Below, piece by piece: positions 43,451 to 56,180 of a stretch of DNA of 64,000 nt. This DNA comes from Apiotrichum sp. Y4204 (Eukaryota; Basidiomycota; Tremellomycetes; Trichosporonales; Trichosporonaceae), in the NCBI GenBank assembly GCA_025531455.1, contig JAMYHL010000014.1:434001-498000 (forward strand), written 5' to 3'. The stretch's first letter is position 1. Each line of letters opens with the position of its first letter. The notes beneath the pieces were generated by a model. That model was not told where the DNA came from. It searched no databases and worked only from the letters and a program-made list of their open reading frames with translations. The position numbers and the translations under genes are program-made.

Positions 43451-45906
43451 CCAGTGGGGGCCTTATCCGTGTGTGTGCTGGGAGTTAGGGAAAGAGTGAC
43501 GCCAGGGAACACCCACTGTGAGAAGAATAGGATGGGGGCAAAGAGTGCCAGGAGATTGACAGTGGGAGATCGGGAGAGGAAGGTGGATGCTGCGTTGCCA
43601 AGGGGGGAGGCATCGGCGTGCGGGGGGGATCGCAGTCGCTGTCGCGTGCGCGGACGCTATCGGTCGCTTCGCGGACTAGTTGCAGCTGTCGCTATGCGTT
43701 GCTGGAAGGGCAAGCGCGGCGATAGCGAGTGTGGGAGAGGGGGGGAGGGAACGCGCGTGTGTCGAGGCGATCTAGTCGTGTGGTCGATGCAAATCGGCCC
43801 GCGAGTGGATGCTAGATGAGCGATGGTTGCGGTAGCCGTCGACGTCCGTATTGTTCGTTTCTCCGACGTGAACGGCAGGAGAAGCGAGGTGGGTGTGACG
43901 CGAAGGGGATGGAGATTGCGAATGTGCGAGACTGCGAGTGGGAATCGAGCGCCGAGAAAACACTGAACTGGATCTGGACGCTGTGGGACCGAGTAGAGTG
44001 CACACGGGGAAGCGTGTGTTGGCGGTATCAACAGCGCGCGACAAATACACAAGTTGAGCGCGGGGTAAGCGGCGTACAAGTCGAGTTGCACGGGCACGCA
44101 AACACTTGAGACTTGGAGAGTAGAGTTGCACAAAGGCGCAGGAGGGGTGTAGAATGCAATGCAGTCGAAGGTACACTCGTACTGCACGCGGCGAGGCGAG
44201 GGCCGGGGAGCGCGAAGAGCGGAGAGGTGAGAGGGGAGAGCTCGGTTGGGAGACGCGCGGCGGTGTGATTGTCCTGAGGGTAGCGTGGCCGGACCTGAGG
44301 GAGAGGCGTCCGTACGGGCTCGAGGAACGGGGTGCGAATGAGGAGAGGGGCGGAAAGGTGTGGAGAGATCAGATCAGATCCTACGCCCCAAGGTTGACGG
44401 ATATATGCACGTGCGGCGGGCGCTGGTGTTGCTGTTGGTGTTGCTGGTAATGTGGACGTGGATGGAGATGATAGGAGTGGAGATGGGAGGGGAGGAGAGA
44501 TGGTGAGAGAGAGTGAGAGGAGATGGATGGAAGATGACGATGCGGAACACGATGTGCTCGATGCTCTTGCTGTTCGCTGTTCGCTGTGCACCAAAAGAAC
44601 CCAAGGAAAGGGGTGGACGTGTGCGCCAAAGCTAAACCAGTGCGCCAGTGCGCCAGTGCGGTGAGAGGGAGAAAAGGGGCTGGATCACAGGGGGAGGAGA
44701 AAGGGGAAGCAGGACAAAAAGGGGCAAAGACTAAAAAGCAAGTGTAATCAAAAGCTAACAAAAGCAGGGATATCATAATAGCATGCTGCCCCTGGGGAAT
44801 TAGAATTCATTTGATTGTCTATTGTGTGGGGGGACAGGGAAGGCGGGCGGGTGTTGCATTGGCTAACACTCAGAGTAATAGAGTACTTTTTTTCTTCCCC
44901 CTGACAATAAGCTTTTTGCTAATATCTATTCTACTCTGGACTCGTGAGTGCCACACTCAAATCGCCTCATTAGATGTGTGTCATTGCAGATCCACCGCTT
45001 TCCAGACTCGGCGTTTACGGCGTTATCGTAATAGGCTGCTCACGTGCACCAAGAGAGATATGAGATGCCGATCCACAATCCACGCCAATGCATACCAGTA
45101 GGTAGTGCAAGATCATGCAAGATAGCCCGCTACACGCCACAGCCGATTGTAACCGGCCCGCCTCTAAAGCTTTATATCTATAAACTAATCGTGTACATCG
45201 TGTACCACTTGCTTGATGCTCCAGACCTTCAAAGGTGCCAGAGGGATGCGCAGGGGAACTAGTTCGTGGCACTGACGATCAGCTGCAGATCTGCAGGTCA
45301 TCTGTGGTGACACCGTGCAGATCGTGTTCCAAAAGAAGCGAAGCGAGGGGATCGGCGGATCAGGATCAGCGGATCAGCCCGTTCCCACAGCGCATCGCAT
45401 CCAGCTCGCCTCCTCTTCGTCGCCTGCATTCTTTTCAGGTCAGATACAGCACATTACATGGGAGGAAGATGGGGTTATCAACAAAAGCAATATGATAATG
45501 GAAATGGAATGGAAATGAAATGAAATGAAGGGGTGGGATGGATGGAGCTCGACGAGTTATGCACCAGTGAGTGCGGTCCAACCCACTGCGCTTGGATCAC
45601 ATCGCGCAGTCATAATGGTCAACCATACCCAGTCCCAAACGATAAAGCATGTTGCCTGGTGTTGTATCGTGTTCCTGGGCGACGATCAGCTTCCGGCGGA
45701 CCTGGGACCTGCAGCTCGTCGCTGGGGGTCGCGTTGGTATCAATGTCGAGTCGTAGTATGTACAGTGTGGGTGATGGAGAATGGAACACTCTGGAGAAAC
45801 CCAAGATGGCCTGCGGTGCTGTAACGATGCGTGCGACTACCGACGTCTGCTGCTCGTCTCGTGCTGGTAAACGTCCTTCCTCGATGAATCGCTCCCGGAT
45901 GCGGGA
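43451..45906. promoter_or_regulatory. CCR4 upstream region and unknown-gene 3' flank
   Basis: About 2.45 kb. The part next to CCR4 (43.5-44.8 kb) is pyrimidine-rich on the minus strand, as before other long-leader genes here. Short ATGGAAATGAAATG-type repeats lie at ~45490-45530. No convincing gene was found. Confidence 0.4.
43478..43516 (-). other. likely 39-nt intron in the CCR4 5' UTR
   Basis: Read on the minus strand, GTGGGT at 43516-43511 is followed by branch point CTAAC and a CAG acceptor ending at 43478, 27 nt before the ATG. This is the same signal set used in coding introns nearby. Confidence 0.5.
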
Positions 45907-47582
45907 TCACTTGTTCCCTTCGGGACTCTCGACGTCGGTGAGAACCGCCTCCCAGGGTTTCCCTGCGGCACCCGCAAACTCGCGCACGAGTGCACGTCCA
46001 AAGACGGCAACATGCGCAATGGCGTTCTGCATGCCGAGCTCGATGGGCCAGGCGAACACGTCCGGGTCGTCAATGTCGAGCGAGCGCGCGCAGCCGAGCG
46101 AGTCGTGGCCTGTAGGGAGGATCTCATCCGCGAGGTCCGAGGTGATTGCGAGGTTCCAGGTCACGGGGAATGTCTCCCGCAGGGTGCGAGTTGAGAGGTA
46201 GTGCCGTGATGAGAGGAGCGCCTGGGAGGCAGAGGTGGTGGCGTGTGCCGAGGCGGAGATCTGCCGAAGCATGTCGGCTGGGATCTCCGAGGGCGCAGAA
46301 GATGCGGGAGAGCGGCTAGCGGCACCGGGAGATGCCGAGGAGGATGCCGGTGACGGTCCATGTCCCGACACGGACGAGCCAGCTGGCAGGTTGGCCGATG
46401 CTGATGATGACGCCACAGAAGGTATCTCCTTTGCGCGCCGGTGGAGCGAGCGCAGATCCGACATTGCAACGTGGTACTGAGTCACCGCCTCGATGAGATA
46501 ACTGCACGTCAGCCCTGATCGAGCACGGATGTTGATACTCACATGAAACCGAGCATGCCCTTGATCATGCCCTTGTGCTCCTCGGGCGTCTTGGGGTTCG
46601 AGCGGAGGGAGCCCCAGCGGCCAAGAACAAACTGGATCAGGCCGTCAAGCTCGCGGAACGCAGCAGACCGGACGTGGCCGTCGTAGACGCGTTCGTCGGC
46701 AAAGTTGCGGTAGAGGTAGAGACACAACGAGTCGGTGAGGAGAAGCACTCCACGGAGCACATCCTCGCTCACACGACCGCGCAGGTGACCCTTGGCAGTG
46801 GCCGGGTGCATGTAGGCGTCTCCGGTACGCTTGAGGTTGTGTGCGCGACGACCCAGCCTGCGCTGTCAGTAATTTTGTTTACTTCTCTCGTCTAAAGTGA
46901 CGTCAGACGACTCACGTCATGTAGAGATTCGACCACTGCTCCTTTGTCCAGTCGCTCGTTCCGCGCTTGATCTCATTGCGAAGTGAGCTCCGTGCAGGAC
47001 GGTGTGGTGACGGGAGGTGAGTTGATGCGCGCAGCGGCGGGGTAAGGCCCGAGGAGGTGGACGCCCGCTGGAGTTCGTGCCCGCCTGTCGGCTCTCGGAC
47101 ATCCGCGCCCGAGGCGGTGCGGGCCTTTTTGAGTGGAGGTCGACTCGGAAGACCGTTAGCTCCCACGGAACCCGTGCCGCTCAATCCAAGGCCGTATGCC
47201 GGCTCGTCGTCGCTCGTCTTGCGCTTCTGTGCGCGAGCATACGCCTTGAAGGAAGGATACGGTGATGACGATGGTGGGCTGGGTGTCTGAGGCCGGGGAG
47301 CAGGCAAAAAAGTCGTGCCAAGCTTATCACTCAACGGAGCGGGAAGGGAGCTGAGGAGCTAAATGTTAGAATTCCGCTTGTGGGTGCTTTAGGTTCGTTG
47401 CGGGAGAGACGTACTTTGAGGATGGCCTCAGCCTGGCGGCGCGCGTCCTCGTTTGCGCTCGGGGTCGCGCTCGACGAGCGGGGAACGTACGCCTGGCGGT
47501 GGGGGAGGTGGTTTGGTGAGGAGACGGCCGAGGACGGCAGGGAGGTCGTGCGAGGCACGTATGCCTGAATGGTGGTGGACAT
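45907..47582 (-). CDS. unknown protein with a conserved-looking helical domain
   Basis: Four exons read from 47582 down: 47582-47415, 47358-46916, 46857-46543 and 46501-45907, giving 506 aa. Each intron has standard signals and all joins keep frame, which supports a real gene. The N-terminus has two QAYVPR motifs in a Ser/Pro-rich context. Residues ~57-190 are disordered and basic. From ~200 a helical domain begins: EIKRGTSDWTKEQWSNLYMT, LGRRAHNLKRTGDAYM, VSEDVLRGVLLLTDSLCLYLYRNFAD, LDGLIQFVLGRWGSLR and GMLGFMIYLIEAVTQYH. The C-terminal ~130 residues are also helical. I do not recognise the family; it might be a transcription or chromatin factor, but nothing specific shows this. Confidence 0.65.
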
Positions 47583-48837
47583 TGGAGTGCGGTGGTGGTG
47601 ACTAGGGGTGAGAGTGATGGGGAGGTGGCAAGAAGCAAGTGATCAACTGACGGCGGCAAGTGTGCTGTCAGGGAAGTGGTCGAAGTGGACAATCGGTTGG
47701 CTGCTGCAGCTCGCAGTTGTGTGCCAAGCCGGAGATAGTGACAGAGGTGTTGGGGCGAGGTGCTTGGAAGCCTCGGCCTCGCGGGCGCGGGATGCAGGCG
47801 ACAAGCAGACGCCAAGCGGCGAGGGTGTGTACCGACGATCGGACTCGCTAGAGTCACCGTGTCTTGCCCCGTGTGTGTTGTGTGAGTCGGGCAGTGTCTG
47901 GCCAAGTGCGAGTGTCTCACACCCCCAGGCCAAGCGTTTTGTTCACGTTGCGGGAAGTCTGTGCGTGCGACTCGCGATGCCGAGGCGAAACGCAGTGCGC
48001 AGTGCGTAGAGTGATGAGCCGTGATGAGCGCAGTGCGAGTGTTGTGCGCAGAGGAGAATGGAGTGAGAAACGGGAGGGTGTGGGTCAAGGTGTGGGTCAA
48101 GATCGCGAGAAGAGACGACACTGTTCAGCAATGCGTCAACAGTGCGTCGGGTGGTGGCTGGCCCGGTCGTGCAGTGCGACGTGCGGCGCGCGGTACTCGC
48201 TGGGACTGTGACGGATCGGAGCGGGTGTTGGCCCAGGTACTCTTGTGGCCTGGCCGGGTGGTGCTTGCGGAATGCGGAAGGCGGTCTATCGAGCTGTCGG
48301 TCGTCGCTCAGTGCCAGTGCTCAGAACCGGTAGCCCGGAAGCTGAACCTGTAACGCAGGACGCAGGACGCAGGAAGCAGGACGCAGAACACAAGAGATCA
48401 AGGCAGATGCCAGACGCCAGACGCCCGAGGCCGGAGGGGCGGCAACGTACGCGGTGGTGTGGTGGGTGTGGGTGGGGGCAGACGTCGCCGAATATGTGAT
48501 ATGATGTGTTTTGGGGCGAGATCGATGGGCTCCGAGGTGGAGAGTTGCCGAGCGGAGTGGGAGGGGGGAGTCTCGGCGTCGGAGTGTCGGGAGTGTGGTG
48601 CGGAGTGCGCGGCGCGGCGAGCGGGGAGCGGCGAGAGATGGAGCGATGGAGAGTGAGAAGAGAAGCGGGTCCGAAGAGGTTGAGAGTCGGGTGTTGTGGG
48701 GATATGCAGCTGGTTTAATGCTTCTGGTGTCTTTGTTCTTTTGTCACTCCCTCTTCTTTCCTCTCTCTCTGGTTTTTTGGGACCCGGGAATTAGGATTTA
48801 CAACCCAAAAGGTGTGTCGTTTTTAGAAACCTATCAA

Positions 48838-48893
48838 GGATGGGAATATGGGATATGGGATGGGATATGGGGGATATGGATATGGGATAAGCG
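48838..48893. repeat. imperfect GGGATAT tandem repeat
   Basis: About seven variable copies of a 5-8 bp GGGATAT unit in the gene-poor interval. It does not match a known telomere repeat. Confidence 0.7.
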
Positions 48894-51800
48894 ATGGCTA
48901 TGGCTGGGAGGGGTTACAGAGCGCGGAGCAGAGCGCAGCACGCAGAGGGGCGCAGGGGAAGCAGCAAAGGTGCAAGGGGGAGGGGAATCCGGGTGCCAAG
49001 GCAAAGGTGCAAAGGGTGCAAGGGGGAATGCAGGGGGCGGGGTGCGTGCGACAAGTGACTCGCAGCGGAAGCTGGCGGCCTGGCGCAGGCGGGAGAGCGA
49101 CGGCGGTCTGTGCGTCTGTGCGTCTGGGCGGTGCGTAAAGCCGGAGCTGGGCCGCTGTTGGGGGCCGGAGATCGGCTGGCTCGGATTCCTGGATACTGGA
49201 TCTGGCCGGGAGTCTGGGCGGGCGCGGGGAGAGGGAGGGGAAAGGCGCCGAGGTGGAGGCCGCTGCCTGATACTGGTCACTGAATGCTGATCATTGATCA
49301 CTGGATGCTGAATGCTCTGCATGGATGTCCAGACCGGAGTGTCAGCTCACGGCTGTAGGCGGTTGCTGCCTAGTCTCGTCGGTGGTAGCTGTGATTCACT
49401 GTTGGCGGGCTGGCCGGATTCGGTTCCAAAAGTGGTTTCGCGATCGGGTGCCGGGTGGCCGGGTGCGGGGGCACAGGGATGGTGGCCGTGGGTGACTGCC
49501 ACCAGGCTGAGCCAGGGCAGGATGGCTAGGATGTAAATGCAAGCCTCCAGTGCTCTGAAGCGAGAATCAATCCTTTAGACCAGTAGTGCAGCATATGCAT
49601 TGCGCATCACTCACTTCGCGATCGCCATCGCGGTCGCCATTGCTCCTAAGCTCTGTCGCGGACGTTCAGCGGTGAGGGTACCGAATAATCCTCAAGCTCC
49701 AAGCTCGGCCCAGGCCCCGGGACAGACTGGCGACTCTCTGGTAGGACAGCGGCAACTGGGTACCGCCACGGTCTAATCCTGATCTCCGGTCTCCAGGTAC
49801 CTCCACCCCCTTCGGCTTCCGCCGGCGAACAAACTGGGGAATCTGGAACCTGTCTAGGAGTCCGTTTTTCAAGGTTCTGGGTTTCTGCACGTTCTCAATT
49901 GTTAAGTCTGCACGTTCTGCAGACCTGACAAACTTTTGGCTTTGGCACTCTGGCAACGGCGCTGATCTGCAGCGCTGTGCGCGCTGTGCGCGCTGTGGCT
50001 CTTCGCCCTCCGCTGGAGTGAATTTCAGTTCAGAGTGGAGGTTATAGCGCCTCGTCTGGTCTGGTATGAATAGAAGCTACAGAACACGGGTACAGTACTG
50101 GGGTATTCGGGGCGGTGCGGGCATGCGAGTGCGACGGAAAGTTAACAACTTTTGAAAGTTGCCGTCTCGATCGCGCCGAGACCGGGAGACCGGGAGACGC
50201 CCGCTAGCCCGCGAGCCCACTTCCCGCACTGACCACTAACCGTTGATCCGCCGCTGATCCAAGATCGCCGATGGCAGCAGGCATGCCGCGTATCGGCGGG
50301 TCAGGCGGAATTGTGGCGCGAAACTGTGGCAGCGCTCAAGCGCAGCTGCGCGGTAGAATGCATAGATGGTATACGGTAGTCGCCCGATGCCCACATGTAC
50401 GCCGGCTGACGCATATATGCATGCTGCATGCAGGCGTCTGATCGCACGATCACGCATATCCAGGTGAGGTGATGGGGCACGGCGCGCGCCGCCACAGGTG
50501 GGCTGCGGGGCCCGGAGGCGGACGCTTTGAGCTGTGGCCCCCCATGTGGTCGAGGGCGCCAGCGCGCGATGGGCACCACACTCAAACACCCACAATCCGC
50601 GCGGCGTTCCGATCGAACGAGGGCTGTTGTATCGCTGTGCGTTGCGCATCGTCGTTTATCTCTATGTTGATCAGATCACTGCCCAACTAGTCTTTTATTA
50701 AACATGTCGGGCGACCTGCGACCTGCGAGTTGCGAGTTGACCTGCGCCACCTCCGCGGCCCGCGGCCCAGAGGGCGCTCATTAGATGACATTAACGCTGC
50801 CCAATGTCTATAGCTACATTATACAATGCAATGTACAATTCATGACCTCTATGAACATCACTGGGTTTCGTCTGGTGACACCCTTACCTGCCGAGATAGC
50901 CGGCATGGCACGGATGGCGGATGGCCCCGCACAGATGGGAGTGTGTCCGCGCCCCAGCCACTCGGGTAAGCGGAGGTCATAGCGGGCATCTAACCTCTCG
51001 CGCATCTCACACGACATCGCGCGTCGCACGATTGGCCCCAGCGGCCCAGAGCTCAAGGTGTGCACGCGGCGGTATCCGCCTTGCAAGATTGGCTGCTTGG
51101 GGGCTTGGAGCTTGCGAGCCTGGAGCATGCTAGCTTGAAGACCCGGAGATTGAGTGCAACGCAGCGCGAAGGCGCCACACTGCCCGGCGATCATTCCCTC
51201 AGCCGGCGACGCCCCCGCCCACCCCGCGCGCGAGTCTCAGATCCCGACTGTTCTGTAATTCCCGAGTCAGAATAACGGAACAAGAGGATGGATCAGAGAG
51301 GATGTTGGGCGTCAGTGTGTCAGTCTGCCAGAAAATGGAAAGAAAGGAATACATTAGTCTGGCGGACAGGACGCAGGGGCCTCGGTTGGCTCATGCACAG
51401 ACGTGCTTGTCAAGAGTGTTAGACAATTAGACAGGATGCAGGAGACACAGGCTGTGCGTGTATGTCCCCGTTGGTCCCCGTTGCGATTGTATTGCGGTGC
51501 GTCTCCGCATCATGGCCATCATGGATCCCCTCGTTCTCAGTCTCATCCTTTATTCTTCGTCACGTTGTTGTTGTGTACATACTCTGTGCAGCGGTGATTT
51601 CTATTGTGTACGTTCTGTTGTGTGTGCTGTGGAATGGACTCCATTGTACCATTGTACCGGATGCGCAGATGCACTGCAACTGATAGACAAAACACGCACA
51701 CGACCGAGGTGATCGGCGATCCATTTTTCTAGATTTTTATTTTTTATTTTTTTTCTTTCTTTTCTGAGCATGTTTTTGTGTTTATTTTTTCTTCTTATTC

Positions 51801-52443
51801 CCCTGTCTGAAACACTCCATATTCACCCCTCCCTCATACCACAATCGCAATCATGCGGCTTGTACAATCACTTAATACCTCCACCCTTTTTATCCGAAAA
51901 TTACAGCACTAATTGTACACTAAACAGGAACCTCCACCAGCCAGATCCACTGCAGGCCCCGCACGCAGGGCTTTTGGCAGCCAGGCTTATTTGGACGCCA
52001 TCATGAGGCCCGAAACTGGGCGCTGGTGCCTCTGGACCTCTCTCTGGCTCTGGGCTCTGGTGCCTCCCCCTGGCTCCAGCCGGGCCACAGCCCAGCCTGG
52101 CGCGGTGATAGCGGACGGCGGCGGCGGCGGGGGAGTGTCGGTCATTGTGTTGGTGATTGTGGGTGAGTGTGGATGCAATCAGCAGCAGCAGGCAAGAGCA
52201 AAAGCCAAGCCAAGCCCCCCTCCCCGGATGCAGCCATGAGCCATGAGCCATGAGCCATACAATCTGATCCCCGTCTGTCTGTGTGTGCTATCACTACAGC
52301 CTCCCTCCCCATCACTACTCTGCTGCTACCCCCCTCTCTCTCTCCTCTCTCCATCTCTCCTCTCCCCATCCCACATCCCCCCCATCACCCCGCTCTCTCA
52401 CAGTCGTCTGTCACCATCACCCACTTGTCTTTTGCTCTCTCTC

Positions 52444-52449
52444 TATATA
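52444..52449 (+). promoter_or_regulatory. TATA box before the Ser/Ala-rich unknown gene
   Basis: TATATA lies 193 bp upstream of the ATG at 52642 in a pyrimidine-rich tract. No ATG occurs between them on the plus strand. Confidence 0.5.
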
Positions 52450-52641
52450 GACACTTGTTTTCTAGAGCTCCCTCTTCTACTACCACCCTCGTCTCTGTCG
52501 CTTGTTCACCCCTCGGCCTCTGGCACCACCACCACCGTCACCCATCCTCTTCAGCAGACAGCGGCTCGCCGCATACAACTCTCACAGCCTCCTCTCTCCC
52601 ATCTCCATTCTCCCCTCCCTCCTCTCCTCACCCCTCCCAAC

Positions 52642-53826
52642 ATGCCTCCCCAGCCCATCCGCTTCGGGGTGGTCTCCCCCTCCCACCCCAAGGCAACCGC
52701 CATTGGCGGCAAGCGCTACGTGCTCTACAGCTCGAAGCAGGCCAAGGATGACGAGTCCATGTCCTCGCCTGCTCCCCCCTCGCGTCTCTCGGCGAACAAG
52801 CGCCGCAAGGCCGCTCCCATAGTCATCGAGCCCGCCGAGGAGCTCATGAGCATGACCATGGAGCCGCTGAACGTCACCATTGTCGCACGCTGTGTCCTGG
52901 CCCACTCCCAGCCCCCCTCCCAGCCCAACGGCTCGTCTTCCAAGAAGCGCTCCCACCGTGACACCCCGACCGCATCCCCTACACCCCCCATCGGTCCCCC
53001 CGTCCACCCCTACTCGCGCCACTCGGACCTCGCCAACACGCGCAGTACCATTCCCTCTCCGCACGAGCTCGCCCGCGCCGAGCGCATGGAAGAGGAGCGT
53101 GCCAGGCAGAAGAAGGAGAATGCCGCTGCCGCCCGTGCTGCTGCCGCCCTCGCTCGTCGCCGTCGTGCTCTCCGCTCGGGTGGCCGCAACACCCCACGCC
53201 CCTCGGCCGCGGCTACCCCCGCCAGTATGATCCCCCCCATTCAGCGTGCTGTTGCCGCCCAGCGCGCCCGCTCCGCCGAGGCCGCTGCCGCCGAGGCGCA
53301 CGCGGCTGAGGCGGCCGCCGCTGGTATCCCCATCGAGCCCGAGGACGACGGCACAACTCCCCTCACCCACCGCGCCCTCAAGCGTACCCGTAGCTCAAAT
53401 CATGTCAACGGCAGCAACGGCACATCTGTCGGCTCCCCCCTGCGTACGGTCACTAATGGCCACGGCGACGACGACAACGACATCCCGGAGACAAACGGCA
53501 CCGCCAACGGCTCCTCCCCCGAGGATGGCGGGCGTAAGCGTTCGCGCCTGGCGGAATCGACTCTTCCCCCATCACGTACATCCGCCCGCCGTGCTGCCAG
53601 CGCTTCTCCGCAAGGCACCGCCGCCGCCCTCCCCGACTCGTCCCCCCGCAAAGGTGGTGCGTCCGACCCAACTCTCTCCCCCGAGGGTGTATCCATGCGC
53701 CGTGCCGTCTCGGCCCAGGACACTGCGGGTATCCGGCGTGCACAGGCGCGCGTCGGCTCGGCTGGGCCCGAGGTGCGTGAGCGCTCACGGCGCGAGGTGC
53801 AGCTGCCTGCCAGGCTGCGCGAGTAG
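52642..53826 (+). CDS. unknown low-complexity protein
   Basis: Single exon, 394 aa, starting at the first ATG after a TATA box. Residues 1-30 (PIRFGVVSPSHPKATAIGGK, RYVLYSSKQ) look like a short ordered segment. The rest is Ser/Pro/Ala/Arg-rich. A basic Ala-rich helix (ARAERMEEERARQKKEN, ARAAAALARRRRALRSG) lies near 150-180, a second Ala/Glu-rich helix near 205-230, and several KR/RR patches may be nuclear localisation signals. I do not recognise a domain. The strong promoter-like features upstream and a continuous frame in codon-biased sequence support a real gene. Confidence 0.6.
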   Translation: MPPQPIRFGVVSPSHPKATAIGGKRYVLYSSKQAKDDESMSSPAPPSRLSANKRRKAAPIVIEPAEELMSMTMEPLNVTIVARCVLAHSQPPSQPNGSSSKKRSHRDTPTASPTPPIGPPVHPYSRHSDLANTRSTIPSPHELARAERMEEERARQKKENAAAARAAAALARRRRALRSGGRNTPRPSAAATPASMIPPIQRAVAAQRARSAEAAAAEAHAAEAAAAGIPIEPEDDGTTPLTHRALKRTRSSNHVNGSNGTSVGSPLRTVTNGHGDDDNDIPETNGTANGSSPEDGGRKRSRLAESTLPPSRTSARRAASASPQGTAAALPDSSPRKGGASDPTLSPEGVSMRRAVSAQDTAGIRRAQARVGSAGPEVRERSRREVQLPARLRE

Positions 53827-56141
53827 GAGGACCCGCGAACGGCGAGATTAGAGCCCTGTAATCTACCACCACCGCGGGCCGAGCCCCGCTGTACAGCTGT
53901 ACGTGTATGATGTACGCCTTCATCACCCCGCCATCGACCCCGGTCCCATCACTCGCATGCTCGCATCAGCGCCGCCGCACCCTGGGGGCGTGGATCCGGA
54001 TCCGCCATATGTGATCCCCCTCGCCATTGCCATCCGCCAATTTCCCGAGCAGCCTGATGCGATCTGCACCCATCCACCACCAAGTAACCCCCATCCCCCT
54101 GTCCCTAATGTAGCTGCTTGTATGTCACTGTGCATAACATCGTGTGCCCCCAATAGCTGCATCTCATTGTCCTTGTGTGTATATGTGTGCGTGTTTGTTT
54201 CGGTATGGGACACTCGGAGCCAGAGCCAAGGGTCGACATGGCGCGAGTGACAATTTCTCGACATGCAGTGTGACACAAAGTTTGGCCCAGCAGGTGAGCT
54301 GCGAGCTACGAGCTATGTATGCATGCTACGGGACCCCCGCACTGGCGCCGGCGCTGAGTGAGCCTCGGCTGCTCTGCTGCTCTGCTCTGCCGTGCATGTC
54401 CAGGGTGCAGGGTGGCTGCCCTGTTCCTCCAGTCTCCAGTCTTTCCTGTCCCTGGGCCCTTCGCGCACTTCACGCACTCACTTTCGACGGCGCTCGGTTC
54501 CGAAATCGTAATCAGGCGTCACACAGGCCCGGGTGGCGCGCAGAGCGAGACGGAGAGGATGCTACAATCTATGTGCATATGAAAGATAAGTCCCATCGTC
54601 TGCAATCCCATTCTCGAGTCGATATACATGCATTAATGCTCGACCCAAAAATGCACCTTTTGTATGGCTGCGAGTCACTCTACACTCGTTGCTCGTTGCT
54701 CCACGGCTACTCGTGCGCTGTATATTTCTTATCTGGCGCGATCGGCAGAATTCCCCACGCGCCGGGAACTCACACACCAAAACACGCCCTCTTGGCTGCT
54801 GGCCTCGGGCTGTGCGAGGGAATGACGTAAATGAAATTTATCCCGACCATTCCTCTCTTTTTTTGCTTTCCAGCTCTTGTCCACATATCCACATGCACTA
54901 GTTACGAGTAGTTGGAACAGCCGGACACTAGTAGCACTACTTGGCCACCTGCGCCGACGCACACTCCCGAGCTCCGTGTCATTAATCAGTGTCAGTGTCA
55001 GTGTCATTGGAGCATAGCCCCACCCAGACGACGCATGTCCAGCGTGCTCCGCCGCGCTGCGTCAGCCTGGAACCGGGGCCGCGAGCCTGCGGGGCGCGAG
55101 GCGGCGAAACGAGGAGACCAACCGCAGGCTCGCGGCCGCGAAACGAGGCCGAATCCCGGTGCGCGCAGATTGTCCAGGACCCAGGGCCATGCCGCGCGCT
55201 GCCGGCGCTGGAATGCACGTGCGCTCACGTGTGGCGCGGAACGCGAGGATGGAATGGCGGATATAGGATACGCGAGGGAGGCGGGAGCGGGGCAGGAGCG
55301 GGGCCTGGCTAAATTACCCTCCGGTGCCAAGGTGTACTTGGCTTGTCTTGCTACGACTTTGGACGCCACAAATCGCGGTTGCGGAGATATGCTAGGTTCC
55401 TGCGGGTGGATGCGTCCGGGATCTGGGGAGGGGATGAGCGACGACATGAACTGTAATGTATACAATTACTTCTTTCTCCATCAGTTGCCTTACATCCGGA
55501 TGCGGCTAGCGGACGCGGAGGACGACGATGACCCCGAGCCGGGTTGCGTCGGTGGAGCTGGGTGGTGAACGGCCGATTTGTTGGGGATGTTGGGGGTGAA
55601 TGTTCGCTGCTTTCCACACTCACACTCATCACATCGGACGGCGCGGAGGACGGAGAAATAACCATCAGCCCGCGGCGAGCGGCGGGCGGCGACGTCAGGT
55701 CAGTCATGCGTTAGTTGACGTTAGCACGCGCCCACGTATTCGCCGAGAGGCCGAGATGGAGCACGGGGGTGACATCAGGCCTGCCTTTTCTGATCAGCTC
55801 CGTCTCCTCACCGATTCCAGACTCACTTGTCGAGAGAAGTTGAACGAAGAACGAAGATCATCTCGTGACTGCTCGGTGCGAGTTGATTCCGTATCCTGTG
55901 GAAAGAGGTGCAGAGTGTTAGGCCTGATGACTCTCACGAGCACTCACCGTGTCGTTTCCCCCGCCGCGCACTGAGGCCGCCAGTCGCTCTCACTCCGCCC
56001 ATGCAAGTGCGCGTGCGAGGTCGGTTGTTGTATTGATGAGGGAATGGAAGGGATAGAAGTTGGAAGGGAAGGAAGTTGGGGATCTCCGCGGGCCCCACCC
56101 AGGATTCCATTAGAAGTCGGGATGTGATAAGATCTGCTAAA

Positions 56142-56180
56142 CATGCTGATATGCTGATATGCTGATATGCTGATATGCTG
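56142..56180. repeat. 8-bp ATGCTGAT tandem repeat
   Basis: Nearly five perfect head-to-tail copies. Confidence 0.9.

Larger units (their letters stand above)
47583..52641. other. 5-kb divergent gene-poor interval
   Basis: Lies between two divergent genes of unknown function. It contains many short open frames but none with a recognisable domain. Visible elements are GCAGGAC-type repeats (~48355-48392), GGGATAT-type repeats (~48838-48893), a purine-rich stretch (~48540-49060), CTGTGCGCG repeats (~49973-49998), GAGCCAT repeats (~52229-52257) and a C/T-rich tract (~52260-52640) before the next gene. Confidence 0.45.

Noticed and set aside
48838..48893. Telomere-like repeat
   Set aside because: The unit is GGGATAT and irregular; it does not match the TTAGGG-type or known fungal telomere repeats and is internal.
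48511..49290. 259-codon plus-strand open frame with Gly-Ile-Trp repeats
   Set aside because: Its start is not ATG and the repeated residues are simply a translation of the GGGATAT repeat; the rest is low complexity.
54144..55568. Two plus-strand open frames of ~220 codons
   Set aside because: No domain, no splice-consistent context and a Cys/Arg/Ser-heavy composition typical of chance frames.
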